The notes: a model not told the origin generated them from the sequence alone. 64,000 nt of DNA from Neobacillus terrae (GCF_011393025.1 NZ_JAAOEO010000002.1:62001-126000); one strand, 5' to 3'; positions 1-8,457 are shown, counted from the first letter of the stretch. Numbers and translations: made by a program.

Positions 1-122
1 GGAATATGGCTGGCACCGACTGATGTTGCCAGCCAGGCAAGTTTTTGTTTCCGTTCCATTTTCCGTTTATCAACTGAACCATATAAGGCGAGACCGAATA
101 AAGTATGAGTAATTGAATCCAT
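1..122 (-). CDS. YdjM/YfhP-type membrane metal-dependent hydrolase, N-terminal part
   Basis: Only the first 40 codons lie in the window; the gene runs off the left edge. The N-terminus MDSITHTLFGLALYG is the hallmark opening of the YdjM/DUF457 family of membrane-bound putative metal-dependent hydrolases (B. subtilis YfhP is one), where the early Asp and His are conserved. The start is the ATG at 122-120, preceded by a GAGGGG ribosome site. It is divergent from prfC. Family membership is inferred from this short stretch; substrate and function are unknown even for complete members. Confidence 0.7.
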   Translation of the reverse strand, partial: MDSITHTLFGLALYGSVDKRKMERKQKLAWLATSVGASHI

Positions 123-294
123 TCAAGGCACCCCTCTTTCTATTATAATCTATCTTTATATGGAAAAAAATAGTTGCTGTTTCCATTAGAAAAATAGTCT
201 GTCTGCTCATTGAAGGATTGCAAAGTTTTGCTTGTAAAGATAAGATTGAAGTTATGGACAAAAATTATTTATTGTCAAAAGAAAGGAAAAGCAA

Positions 295-1875
295 ATGAGT
301 AAGAATTTTATAGAAGAAGTAACGTCACGTAGGACGTTTGCGATTATTTCTCACCCGGATGCGGGTAAAACAACACTTACTGAAAAGCTGCTGCTGTTTG
401 GCGGAGCTATTCGTGATGCCGGTACTGTTAAGGCAAAGAAAACTGGTAAATTTGCAACAAGTGACTGGATGGAGATAGAAAAACAGAGAGGAATCTCGGT
501 TACCTCTAGTGTAATGCAGTTTGACTATGATGGATACCGTGTCAACATATTGGATACGCCTGGACACCAGGATTTTAGTGAAGACACCTATCGAACACTT
601 ATGGCAGTGGACAGCGCTGTTATGATTATTGACTCTGCCAAGGGTATAGAGGAGCAGACACTTAAGCTTTTTAAGGTTTGCCGTATGCGGGGAATTCCTA
701 TTTTTACATTTATAAATAAGCTTGACCGCCAGGGTAAAACACCGCTAGAGCTTTTGGCTGAACTCGAAGAGGTTCTTGGCATTGAATCATATCCAATGAA
801 TTGGCCCATCGGAATGGGAAAAGAATTTCTAGGTATTTATGATCGTTTCTATAATCGTGTCGAGCAATTCAGGGTAGATGAGTCAAAAAGATTCATTTCT
901 CTAAATGAAGATGGAGAAATAGAAGGTGACCATCCATTAAAAGTTACTGGCCTTTATGACCAGACTTTAGAAGAGATTATGCTCCTAAATGAAGCGGGAA
1001 ACGATTTTTCTGCGGAGAGAGTTATGGATGGAAAGCTAATCCCTGTCTTTTTTGGCAGTGCGCTTACAAACTTTGGGGTACAGACCTTCCTGGAAACTTA
1101 TCTCCAATTTGCGCCACCACCAGCGCCACGCGAATCATCCGCTGGAAAAATTGACCCGATGTCTGATAAATTTTCAGGCTTTGTTTTCAAAATACAGGCC
1201 AATATGAATCCTGCCCACCGGGACCGGATTGCTTTTGTAAGAATTTGTTCTGGAAAGTTTGAAAGAGGGATGTCCGTTAATATCCCTCGATTGAGCAAAC
1301 AGATAAAATTGGCTCAATCCACATCTTTTATGGCCGAAGAACGGAACACGGTTGATGAAGCAGTCAGTGGAGACATTATCGGTCTTTATGATCCAGGCAC
1401 ATACCAGATTGGGGACACGATTACGACAGGAAAAGATGATTTCCAATTTGAACGCCTCCCGCAGTTTACTCCTGAATTATTTGTCAGGGTATCAGCTAAA
1501 AACGTTATGAAGCAGAAATCATTCCATAAGGGAATACAGCAGCTTGTACAGGAAGGTGCCATTCAGCTGTTTAAAACAGTAAAGACGGATGATTATTTTC
1601 TTGGAGCAGTTGGCCAGCTTCAATTCGAAGTATTTGAACACAGAATGAAAGCAGAATACAATGCGGAAGTTCTAATGGAACGCCAGGGCTCTAAAATAGC
1701 TCGCTGGGTTGAAGGAGAAACGGTTGACGAAAATCTTTCAAGCTCACGAAGCCTGCTTGTTAGAGATCGTTTTGACAACTATGTTTTCCTATTTGAAAAT
1801 GAATTTGCCCTAAGATGGTTCAATGAAAAAAATCCTCAGGTAAAACTATATAACCCTATGGATATGCACGAATAG
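295..1875 (+). CDS. prfC: Peptide chain release factor 3 (RF3)
   Basis: A translational GTPase that removes RF1/RF2 from the ribosome after peptide release. At 526 aa it is the usual RF3 length. Visible motifs are G1 HPDAGKT (residues 20-26), the switch I region with RGISVTSS (65-72), G3 DTPGH (87-91) and G4 NKLD (141-144). The NKLDRQGK context and the EF-G-like domain II near residue 300 favour RF3 over EF-G, which would be about 690 aa. The ATG follows AAAGGAAA. It is a single gene closed by a strong terminator. RF3 is patchily distributed among bacteria and is not essential where studied. Confidence 0.96.
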   Translation: MSKNFIEEVTSRRTFAIISHPDAGKTTLTEKLLLFGGAIRDAGTVKAKKTGKFATSDWMEIEKQRGISVTSSVMQFDYDGYRVNILDTPGHQDFSEDTYRTLMAVDSAVMIIDSAKGIEEQTLKLFKVCRMRGIPIFTFINKLDRQGKTPLELLAELEEVLGIESYPMNWPIGMGKEFLGIYDRFYNRVEQFRVDESKRFISLNEDGEIEGDHPLKVTGLYDQTLEEIMLLNEAGNDFSAERVMDGKLIPVFFGSALTNFGVQTFLETYLQFAPPPAPRESSAGKIDPMSDKFSGFVFKIQANMNPAHRDRIAFVRICSGKFERGMSVNIPRLSKQIKLAQSTSFMAEERNTVDEAVSGDIIGLYDPGTYQIGDTITTGKDDFQFERLPQFTPELFVRVSAKNVMKQKSFHKGIQQLVQEGAIQLFKTVKTDDYFLGAVGQLQFEVFEHRMKAEYNAEVLMERQGSKIARWVEGETVDENLSSSRSLLVRDRFDNYVFLFENEFALRWFNEKNPQVKLYNPMDMHE

Positions 1876-1886
1876 AAAAGCATTTA

Positions 1887-1923
1887 AAAACCGGCAAGCC
1901 CTAATGGCTTTGCCGGTTTTTCT
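1887..1923 (+). terminator. Rho-independent terminator of prfC
   Basis: A GC-rich stem (CCGGCAAGCC with GGCTTTGCCGG, one bulge) around a short CTAAT loop, followed by a T run, 12 bases after the prfC stop. Confidence 0.9.
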
Positions 1924-2007
1924 AACATTCTGGCACATTCAAAGTATCTATTGCTAATGTTTTTTGCTAAAATTATGCAAAATGTAGGTGTTTAGGAGGG
2001 TTTTTAA

Positions 2008-3021
2008 ATGAGCTGCATCCAATGTGGAATACCATTTAGTCTTAAAGAAAAAGGTTATTTATATATAAAATCTGCCCAGGATCTAAAAAGGAAGGACTTT
2101 TGGGATGCTGGAAAGGGATGGTGGTGCTATGCTTATGAAAGCCATACTGAATTAATTGAAAAAATTGAAGAAATAGGGAACACTTTGCTGGAATCACAAT
2201 CATCCTTATGCTCCCGCCGAAAGCATCCTTTGTTAACAATAACTCTTGGGAATTTACTTATAAGACTTAAGAATCAAGATATTATATCAATTATTGAATC
2301 AGGGGAGCTTATCAGCTATCAGCAGCCAATTATTGATTTACAAAAAGACGAAGAAATCTTTGGATTTGAATCCCTCTTGCGTACACACGGAAACAAACAG
2401 ATATCTCCCGGGACTCTTTTCTCATTAGCTGAAAAGGCAGGAATGCTTTCCCTGCTGGACCAGCGGGCAAGAGAAGCCGCGATATTAGCGAAAAAACGAT
2501 TCCTTAAACCAGGAGTAAAAAGTTTTATTAACTTTTTGCCATCAACCATTTATAATCCGGATTTTTGTCTTAGGCATACTTTCAGCCTTGTTGAAAAATA
2601 TGAGATTGATCCAGCAGATCTTGTTTTTGAAGTGGTTGAATCGGAGGAAATAAAGGATATAAATCATTTGAAAAAGGTTTTAAATACATATAAAAAAGAA
2701 GGAATGAAGGTTGCACTTGATGATGTCGGTGCTGGTTTTTCCACCCTCGATGTTCTGAAAGAGCTTCGACCGGATTTTCTGAAAATAGACCGTCAATATA
2801 TAAGTTACTGTGAGCAGGATGATAGGAAGATGCAGTTTCTCACATTAGTAACTCAATTGGCAAATGAATTAGGTATTATCGTTTTGGCAGAAGGAATTGA
2901 AAGATTGGAAGAGCTTGAATATTGCAAGAGCATAGGAGTTAAACTTGCGCAGGGTTACTTAATCGGAAAGCCAGTTTTTGAACCAGCTTACACTCACCCA
3001 TTTAACGTTGCAAATTTTTAA
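2008..3021 (+). CDS. EAL-domain cyclic-di-GMP phosphodiesterase
   Basis: 337 aa. The first ~90 residues hold a CxxC pair (C3, C6) and a Trp-rich patch and resemble no domain I can name. Residues ~95-330 form an EAL domain. The signature reads ESLLR (E121) instead of EALLR. The other metal and substrate residues appear present: N175, E208, D238-D239, K259, E295 and Q315, so hydrolysis of c-di-GMP to pGpG is plausible. There is no GGDEF domain and no membrane segment, so it is probably cytosolic. It starts at an ATG after AGGAGGG and is monocistronic. Whether the N-terminal cysteines sense metal or redox state is unknown. Confidence 0.87.
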   Translation: MSCIQCGIPFSLKEKGYLYIKSAQDLKRKDFWDAGKGWWCYAYESHTELIEKIEEIGNTLLESQSSLCSRRKHPLLTITLGNLLIRLKNQDIISIIESGELISYQQPIIDLQKDEEIFGFESLLRTHGNKQISPGTLFSLAEKAGMLSLLDQRAREAAILAKKRFLKPGVKSFINFLPSTIYNPDFCLRHTFSLVEKYEIDPADLVFEVVESEEIKDINHLKKVLNTYKKEGMKVALDDVGAGFSTLDVLKELRPDFLKIDRQYISYCEQDDRKMQFLTLVTQLANELGIIVLAEGIERLEELEYCKSIGVKLAQGYLIGKPVFEPAYTHPFNVANF

Positions 3022-3121
3022 TTTATAAATCGTTTTAGTAATTATCAACTTATAACTATATAGATGCTTTTGCGCTTCTTTGATTGAAGTAAAGGTGAGA
3101 GACCGAGCGGGAAAAGGGTTT

Positions 3122-3157
3122 AAAAGGGACCACAAAGCAACGAAGAGGTCCCTTTTT
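3122..3157 (+). terminator. Probable terminator downstream of the EAL gene
   Basis: AAAAGGGACC pairs with GGTCCCTTTT across a 16-base loop, then a T run. It lies 100 bases after the stop codon. Confidence 0.7.
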
Positions 3158-3169
3158 GCTGCTCCATAG

Positions 3170-3300
3170 AGACTAGTGTTAGAAGAAGCCAACCTTCAGC
3201 TCGTCGCAAAGCAGCAAGTAGCTGTTCGTAATACTTTTCGAAAAGTTATATACAGGCAGTTGCTTGACCGACCAAGGAAAGCGAGCGCCGAGAGTGCAAA
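3170..3300. repeat. Dispersed intergenic repeat, copy A
   Basis: No gene is visible in the 440-base gap 3022-3461. Apart from the terminator it holds a stretch (TTCAGCTCGTCGCAA, then CAGGCAGTTGCTT about 60 bases on) that recurs at 11770-11830 with the same order and spacing. The boundaries are approximate. The rest, to 3461, is AT-rich and should carry the promoter of the downstream SDR gene. Confidence 0.55.
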
Positions 3301-3461
3301 TTAACATAAATGTTTAACAGCAGCTACTTAAAATAATTTACTATAATAATACTACGGAAAAATTTTTTTGAAAAAAGGCTGAATTTTCTGTCAAAAAATT
3401 GACGATTTCTTACTGCTATGGCTAAAATATGAATAACTATTCATTTTTCGGGAGGATTTTC

Positions 3462-4559
3462 ATGGAAAACGGTTATTTTTTCACAGGGTTTCCGGGATTT
3501 ATTTGTAATCAACTAATTCGCCAAGTATTAAAACAAAGCAACAATCAAGGTTCTGTTTATGTTCTTGTGCTTCCTGCCATGCTACAAAAAGCAGAACTGG
3601 AAAAGAAACTAATCATTTCAGAATTTGGAATGCAGGAAGAAAGGTTCCAAATTATTGAAGGGGATATAACAAAAGAAAATCTGGGAGTTTCAGATGCTAA
3701 GAGAGAAGAAATATCAGGAAGTATTGCAAACGTCTTCCATCTTGCCGCCATATATGATCTCGCTGTTCCGCGTGATATTGCCTATAAAGTAAATGTAATC
3801 GGAACCAAAAATGTGAATGAGTGGATTAGGAGTCTTGCAAATTTAAAAAGGTATACTTATTTCAGTACCGCTTACGTTGCAGGCAATAGAGAAGGCGATT
3901 TATATGAAACGGAACTGGTGCTTCCTCAGGCTTTTAAAAACCATTATGAGGAAACAAAATACAAAGCCGAATTGCTCGTAGAGGAAATGAAGCAAGAAGT
4001 TCCGGTTACTATTATACGTCCCGGCATTGTAAAAGGGCATTCTAAAACTGGAGAAACAATTAAATTTGATGGACCTTATTTTATCATGAACTTTTTGGAC
4101 CGTCTTCGTTTTTTGCCTTTAATCCCAACCATAGGACGGGGAGAAGCTGTAGTAAATCTGGTGCCGGTTGATTATATAATTGAAGCTACTACCTATTTGT
4201 CATTTCTGGAAAAGGGAGCTGGCAAAACCTATCATTTAACAGATCCTTCTCCTTATACAGTGACTGAACTTTATGCAATGATAATGCAAGAATTAATGAA
4301 AAAACAGCCTAAAGGAAGTCTGCCTCTTTCTATGGCAAAGATTGGTCTATCTCTCAAACCAGTGAGAAGATTCCTCGGTGTGGAGAAGGAAGCATTGGAT
4401 TATTTCACCTGGATGGGAAAATTCGATTGTTCACAAGCACAGGAAGATCTAAAAGGTTCCGGCATTAAATGCCCGGATTTCAGGGAAGGCATTGGACCGA
4501 TGGTTTCTTTTTATTTAGAAAATAAGACCAATCCAGCTTATCAAATAAAAATCATTTAA
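3462..4559 (+). CDS. SDR-family oxidoreductase, fatty acyl-CoA reductase-like (NAD_binding_4 type)
   Basis: 365 aa. Extended Rossmann-fold reductase: nucleotide-binding TGFPGF (residues 8-13) replaces the usual TGxTGFxG, followed by the acidic GDIT strand end (68-70), the Ser/Thr pair FSTAY (134-138) and the catalytic Y162-K166 in HYEETKYK. The fold and the GDIT/FSTAY pattern resemble the thioester-reductase and fatty acyl-CoA reductase branch rather than sugar epimerases. The start is the ATG at 3462, directly after GGGAGGATTTTC; an upstream in-frame ATG at 3429 has no ribosome site. The aldehyde dehydrogenase starts 16 bases downstream, so the pair probably handles related substrates. The true substrate is unknown. 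Confidence 0.75.
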   Translation: MENGYFFTGFPGFICNQLIRQVLKQSNNQGSVYVLVLPAMLQKAELEKKLIISEFGMQEERFQIIEGDITKENLGVSDAKREEISGSIANVFHLAAIYDLAVPRDIAYKVNVIGTKNVNEWIRSLANLKRYTYFSTAYVAGNREGDLYETELVLPQAFKNHYEETKYKAELLVEEMKQEVPVTIIRPGIVKGHSKTGETIKFDGPYFIMNFLDRLRFLPLIPTIGRGEAVVNLVPVDYIIEATTYLSFLEKGAGKTYHLTDPSPYTVTELYAMIMQELMKKQPKGSLPLSMAKIGLSLKPVRRFLGVEKEALDYFTWMGKFDCSQAQEDLKGSGIKCPDFREGIGPMVSFYLENKTNPAYQIKII

Positions 4560-4575
4560 AGTTAGGTGAATGAGT

Positions 4576-6111
4576 ATGCATTCAGTTCAGGAAAAGCTTC
4601 AAGTATATGCACCGGCAACGGGAAAGTATCTTGGCGCAATTGAAGAGACACCTGCAGAACTTGTAGGGGATTTTTATCAAAGGGGAAGAAACGCTTTTGA
4701 AGCATGGAGCCAGCTTTCAGTTCGGGAACGCTTGCAATATTTAAGAAAACTCAAGGAGTATATGGCCGACCATATGGAGGATATTGCAAGGATTATATCC
4801 GATGACACCGGAAAAGTGATGACTGAAGCACTTGTTGCCGATATTATGCCTACATTGGATGCAATCAGCCATATATGCTCGCACGGAGAAAAAATATTAA
4901 GAAGGCAAAAAGCGGGCACCCCGCTTCTTCTAATTGGTAAAAAGTCGTTTATTGAATACATGCCAAGAGGAGTGGTATTGGTCATTTCCCCTTGGAATTA
5001 TCCTCTTCAGCTTGCTGTAGTTCCTATGGTTAGTGCGTTAGCTGCAGGTAATTCTGTCATTTTAAAACCTTCCGAAGTTACACCACTGGTCGGGAAATGT
5101 ATAGAGGAACTGTTTGATAAGATCGGTTTTCCAAAAGGAACCGTTCAGGTGGCACATGGGGGGAAAGAAGTAGGGGCAGCTTTTACAGCCGGGAAACCAG
5201 ATTATATCTTTTTTACCGGCTCCGTCCGGACAGGAAAAATAATTCAGGAGGCTGCTGCAAAAGAGTTAATCCCTACAACTCTTGAATTAGGTGGAAAAGA
5301 TCCGATGATAGTTTTTGCAGATGCTAATTTAAAACGGGCAGCAAAGGGTGCAGTTTGGGCAGCATTTACAAACAGCGGCCAGGTATGTATGAGTGCAGAA
5401 AGATTATATATCGAACGTTCTGTTTATAAGGAGTTTATGAAGCTTTTAAGAACAGAGGTTGCAGGACTTAAAATGGGGACAGATGAAAATAGTGATATTG
5501 GTTCGATGACTTTCCCAGGACAAATACAGATTGTCAGGGAACAGCTTGAAGAAGCGCTCTCCCGTGGGGCATTACTCGAAACAGGAAAACGGCCTGAAGA
5601 ATGGGAAGAGGGCATGTTTTTGCCGCCAACGGTTGTAACAAATGTTTCACAGGATATGAAGATTATCCAGGAAGAAGCATTTGGACCTATTCTGCCAGTT
5701 ATTCCTTTTGATACGGAGGAAGAAGCAATTGCCTTAGCAAATGGAACGGAATACGGTCTTAATGCAAGTGTCTGGTCCATGGACATGACAAAAGCGAGAA
5801 GAGTTGCATCAAGACTAGTTTCGGGAGCTGTCGTTATAAACGATGCCATTATCACAGTAGCTAATCATGGTCTCCCCTTTGGGGGCGCTAAACAAAGCGG
5901 GATCGGCAGATACCATGGTGATGCAGGATTAAGAATTTTTTGCCATGAAAAAGCTATTATCGAGGATAGCGGCAAAAAGGTAAATGAAATCCAATGGTAC
6001 CCATATGAGGGAAAATACCCGTTATTCTTAAAGCTTTTTAAAAGTTACTTTCAAAGAAAACGGAATTGGACTGAGTTTGGCCGAAATTATTTAAAACTGT
6101 TAAAAAAATAG
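4576..6111 (+). CDS. NAD(P)-dependent aldehyde dehydrogenase
   Basis: 511 aa, ALDH superfamily. Landmarks are SPWNYPL near residue 138, the NAD-contact FTGSV, the general base E237 in LELGGKDP and the catalytic C271 in SGQVCMSAERLY. It ends with a basic tail after the ALDH core (SYFQRKRNW), seen in several long-chain or aromatic aldehyde dehydrogenases. Of two nearby ATGs, the one at 4576 sits 7 bases from AGGTG, whereas the one at 4570 is too close, so 4576 is chosen. It is co-transcribed with the SDR upstream, which suggests an acyl/aldehyde conversion module. The substrate cannot be read from sequence. Confidence 0.9.
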   Translation: MHSVQEKLQVYAPATGKYLGAIEETPAELVGDFYQRGRNAFEAWSQLSVRERLQYLRKLKEYMADHMEDIARIISDDTGKVMTEALVADIMPTLDAISHICSHGEKILRRQKAGTPLLLIGKKSFIEYMPRGVVLVISPWNYPLQLAVVPMVSALAAGNSVILKPSEVTPLVGKCIEELFDKIGFPKGTVQVAHGGKEVGAAFTAGKPDYIFFTGSVRTGKIIQEAAAKELIPTTLELGGKDPMIVFADANLKRAAKGAVWAAFTNSGQVCMSAERLYIERSVYKEFMKLLRTEVAGLKMGTDENSDIGSMTFPGQIQIVREQLEEALSRGALLETGKRPEEWEEGMFLPPTVVTNVSQDMKIIQEEAFGPILPVIPFDTEEEAIALANGTEYGLNASVWSMDMTKARRVASRLVSGAVVINDAIITVANHGLPFGGAKQSGIGRYHGDAGLRIFCHEKAIIEDSGKKVNEIQWYPYEGKYPLFLKLFKSYFQRKRNWTEFGRNYLKLLKK

Positions 6112-6121
6112 TCAGGGTACA

Positions 6122-6156
6122 GAGCTGTCCGGAAATGCCTGGGACGGCTTCTTTTT
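6122..6156 (+). terminator. Terminator of the SDR-ALDH operon
   Basis: AGCTGTCC pairs with GGACGGCT (one G-U) across an 11-base loop, followed by CTTTTTAT. Confidence 0.75.
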
Positions 6157-6287
6157 ATAAGCTTATTACAAAAATATTGTTAAATCTAACTTGAAATAGT
6201 TTTCTATAAAAAGGCTTTAAATTAGCCTCGGAATGGACAACATAGGAATCAGAACAAAAAAACGCCAGGAAAAAAGCAGGTTGGGTC

Positions 6288-6770
6288 ATGAAAAAACTTA
6301 GTAAATTAGAAGCCGTGTTATGGAATATCGCTCTGCCGGGATTTAGCCAGCTTTTGGCCGGTAAATATCTCAAGGGAGTTCTATTTATAGCATTGGAGTT
6401 TATTATAAATGTTAACAGTCATTTTAATTTAGCCATTCTATATAGTTTTCAAGGACAAATGAAGCTGGCATTTGAGGCTGCCAATCTTCAGTGGCTGATG
6501 TTTTATCCTTGTGTATATATGTTTGCGATGTGGGATGCATACCGTTACGCCATGCCACCTGACGAAAAGCTTTCCTTTTTGCCGTTTGTTTTTAGTGCTT
6601 ATTTTGTAACAGTAGGAACCATATATGGGGGAAAGGCTACTATTTTCGGGATTCAGCCTGGAATAGTCTTTTTCCCTATGCTTTCTTTAATACCTGGCCT
6701 TTTATTCGGTTTTCTTATTCGTTCACTTTTACTTAAACGCGGAGTAAAAAAATGGAAGTCTAACACTTAA
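6288..6770 (+). CDS. Conserved small integral membrane protein
   Basis: 160 aa with about four hydrophobic segments (roughly residues 25-50, 68-85, 95-115, 125-150). The N-terminal LPGFSQLLAGKYLKG resembles the PGxGqxynG.kxkG motif of TM2-type membrane proteins, with the following segment continuing as a helix. The ribosome site is weak (AGGTTGGG). It lies downstream of the ALDH terminator, so it is probably a separate unit. Function unknown. Confidence 0.7.
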   Translation: MKKLSKLEAVLWNIALPGFSQLLAGKYLKGVLFIALEFIINVNSHFNLAILYSFQGQMKLAFEAANLQWLMFYPCVYMFAMWDAYRYAMPPDEKLSFLPFVFSAYFVTVGTIYGGKATIFGIQPGIVFFPMLSLIPGLLFGFLIRSLLLKRGVKKWKSNT

Positions 6771-6808
6771 TAAAGTAAATTAACATTATAGGAATGAAGA
6801 TTCGTACT

Positions 6809-6839
6809 GTACCTCTCCATTGTGGGGGTATTTTTTTTG
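6809..6839 (+). terminator. Probable terminator, overlapping a minus-strand SigI-like motif
   Basis: TACCTCTC pairs with GGGGGTA (two G-U pairs) and is followed by eight T. The same bases read on the minus strand give ACCCCC (6829-6824) and CGAA (6804-6801) at SigI promoter spacing, so the assignment is ambiguous. Confidence 0.55.
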
Positions 6840-6858
6840 TCATTTATTTATTTTTTAA

Positions 6859-6888
6859 ACCCCCACAAACAGGTTTATCTCCTCCGTA
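6859..6888 (+). promoter_or_regulatory. SigI-type promoter of the DUF5667-like gene
   Basis: ACCCCCACAA at 6859-6868 and CGTA at 6885-6888. This matches the C-rich -35 and CGWA -10 known for SigI promoters and is almost identical in layout to the element before sigI at 8420. The gene start is 51 bases downstream of CGTA. Confidence 0.65.
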
Positions 6889-6939
6889 ATCATTTAGTGA
6901 AAAAGCGGCCGCAAAAAATAAATTATGAGGTGAAGGAAA

Positions 6940-8346
6940 TTGAAAAAATTTACAAGCAGTAACGAATTACATAAGATCGCAAAGGGAGCTCTGGCAGTAG
7001 TTCTAGCCGGATCCTTTACATTCTCAGCAGGACATGCTTTTGCAGATGAAAATACAACAACTTCTGCTAATACAACTGTTTCTACTAATACCGACAATGT
7101 TTCAGCTGACACTGCTGTTACAACTGAAAAAACAGAAACTCCCTCTCTAGTACCTGGTGATTTCTTCTACTTTCTTAAAACTGCTCTTGAGCAAATCAAA
7201 TTAGCCCTGACTTTTGATGATGCTAAAGAAGCGAAATTACTAGCTGATTTTGCTTCTGAGCGCTTAGGTGAAGCACAAGCTCTTTTTGCAAAGGGTGATG
7301 AAGAAGCTGCAGTTAAAACTTTAAAAGAAGCTATTGAAGAAATGAATAGCGCTAATAAAGTTATTGATAGCCAAAAAGAAGACCAAAATAAAGACGAAGA
7401 TCAAGTGAAAGACGAAGCAAAAACTGAAGACCAAGTAAAAGACGAAGAAAAAACTGAAGACCAAGTAAAAGACGAAGAAAAAACTGAAGACCAAGTGAAA
7501 GACGAAGAAAAAACTGAAGATCAAGTGAAAGACGAAGAAAAAACAGAAGATCAAGTAAAAGATGATGAAAAAGCTGAAGACCAAGTAAAAGACCAAGAAA
7601 AAACTGAAGATAAAGCAAAAGATGAGCAAAAAACTGAAGACCAAGTTAAAACTGATGATACAGCAGCTATTGAAGATGTAAAAACAGTTTTATCACAAAA
7701 CATCGTTGCTTTAACTGCTGCATTGGAAAAAGTTCAAAACCCAACTGCAAAAGCTGCTTTACAAAGAAATATTGAAAGAGCTTATGCTCATCTAGCAAAG
7801 AAAGCAGATAAGTTAGAAAAACATCTTGCTAAGAAAAATCAAGAAGACACAGTAAAGCCTGAAGCACCAACAACAGAAGAAACTGCACAAAAAGAAGCAG
7901 ATACTACTACAGCTATTACACCTGTTAATACTGACACAACTGCTCCAACAACAACTACAGCATCTGCAACAACAACAACTACAGCACCTGCAACAACAAC
8001 AACTACAGCACCTGCAACAACAACAACTACAGCACCTGCAACAACAACTACCGCTCCAGCTCCTAAAGCTGAAGTAAAGAAAACTCCTGTTGTTAAACAA
8101 CAAGTAAAACAAGCTAAGCAGCAGGTTAAACAAGTTCGCCAGGCAGCAAAACAAGAAGTTAAACAAGTTCGCCAGGAAGCAAAACAACAAGTTAAACAGA
8201 CTCATCAAGCTGCAAAACAACAAGTTAAACAGACTCATCAAGCTGCAAAACAACAAGTTAAACAAGTAAAGCCTGTTGTTAAACAAGAATTGCATCATGC
8301 ACACGAAGAAGGTCAGCAAAAAGGTTCAGAACACAGCCATAACTAA
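6940..8346 (+). CDS. Secreted repetitive DUF5667-like protein
   Basis: 468 aa from a TTG start behind GAGGTGAAGG. Residues 1-35 are a signal peptide (basic N-region, AVVLAGSFTFSAG core, cleavage after AFA). Residues ~65-135 (LVPGDFFYFLKTALEQIKLALT to EAIEEM) resemble DUF5667, a helical extracellular domain. Next comes a charged KxEDQVKDEE repeat tract (8 units of 10 aa), a second helical stretch (~245-300), a Thr/Pro/Ala tract (PATTTTTA x4), and a basic Gln/Lys tail with QVKQTHQAAK repeats ending in a His-rich end. There is no LPxTG or SLH motif. The alternating acidic and basic tracts could bind wall polymers (inference). A SigI-type promoter precedes it and sigI-rsgI follows. Confidence 0.8.
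   Translation: MKKFTSSNELHKIAKGALAVVLAGSFTFSAGHAFADENTTTSANTTVSTNTDNVSADTAVTTEKTETPSLVPGDFFYFLKTALEQIKLALTFDDAKEAKLLADFASERLGEAQALFAKGDEEAAVKTLKEAIEEMNSANKVIDSQKEDQNKDEDQVKDEAKTEDQVKDEEKTEDQVKDEEKTEDQVKDEEKTEDQVKDEEKTEDQVKDDEKAEDQVKDQEKTEDKAKDEQKTEDQVKTDDTAAIEDVKTVLSQNIVALTAALEKVQNPTAKAALQRNIERAYAHLAKKADKLEKHLAKKNQEDTVKPEAPTTEETAQKEADTTTAITPVNTDTTAPTTTTASATTTTTAPATTTTTAPATTTTTAPATTTTAPAPKAEVKKTPVVKQQVKQAKQQVKQVRQAAKQEVKQVRQEAKQQVKQTHQAAKQQVKQTHQAAKQQVKQVKPVVKQELHHAHEEGQQKGSEHSHN
7411..7650 (+). repeat. Eight tandem 30-bp coding repeats
   Basis: In-frame 30-bp units beginning at 7411, 7441, 7471, 7501, 7531, 7561, 7591 and 7621 encode DEEKTEDQVK variants. The central units are nearly identical and the flanking ones have diverged, as expected for slippage-prone expansion from the middle. 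Confidence 0.95.
7963..8058 (+). repeat. Tandem 24-bp coding repeats (Thr/Pro/Ala)
   Basis: Four 24-bp units (about 7963, 7987, 8011, 8035) encode PATTTTTA, a flexible linker-like, potentially glycosylatable tract. A further set of 33-bp units encoding QVKQTHQAAKQ follows at roughly 8160-8260. Confidence 0.9.
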
Positions 8347-8376
8347 GCAGTTGTTTTAAACATGAACAATAAACAG

Positions 8377-8412
8377 GAAAAGATAGCCTTTCTAGGGGCT
8401 ATCTTTTCTAAA
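8377..8412 (+). terminator. Terminator between the DUF5667-like gene and sigI
   Basis: GAAAAGATAGCC pairs with GGCTATCTTTTC around an 8-base loop. It ends 8 bases before the sigI promoter, so sigI has its own transcription start. Confidence 0.85.
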
Positions 8413-8419
8413 AGCTTTT

Positions 8420-8457
8420 ACCCCCATAAGTTAATAGAATCATCCGTATGGTATAAT
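8420..8457 (+). promoter_or_regulatory. Overlapping SigI-type and SigA-type promoters of sigI-rsgI
   Basis: SigI-type: ACCCCCATAA (8420-8429) and CGTA (8445-8448). SigA-type: extended -10 TGGTATAAT (8449-8457) with no good -35. The layout implies basal transcription by SigA and autoactivation by SigI. Confidence 0.65.

Noticed and set aside
7321..7644. Long minus-strand ORFs opposite the DUF5667-like gene (Phe/Leu/Val-rich)
   Set aside because: They are mirror images of the 30-bp repeats, with no ribosome site and unnatural low-complexity composition.
7411..7650. Regular 30-bp repeats considered as a CRISPR array
   Set aside because: Units are contiguous with no spacers and are in frame within a coding sequence.
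7813..8319. 168-codon minus-strand ORF rich in Cys and Leu
   Set aside because: Created by antisense reading of Thr- and Gln/Lys-rich repeats.
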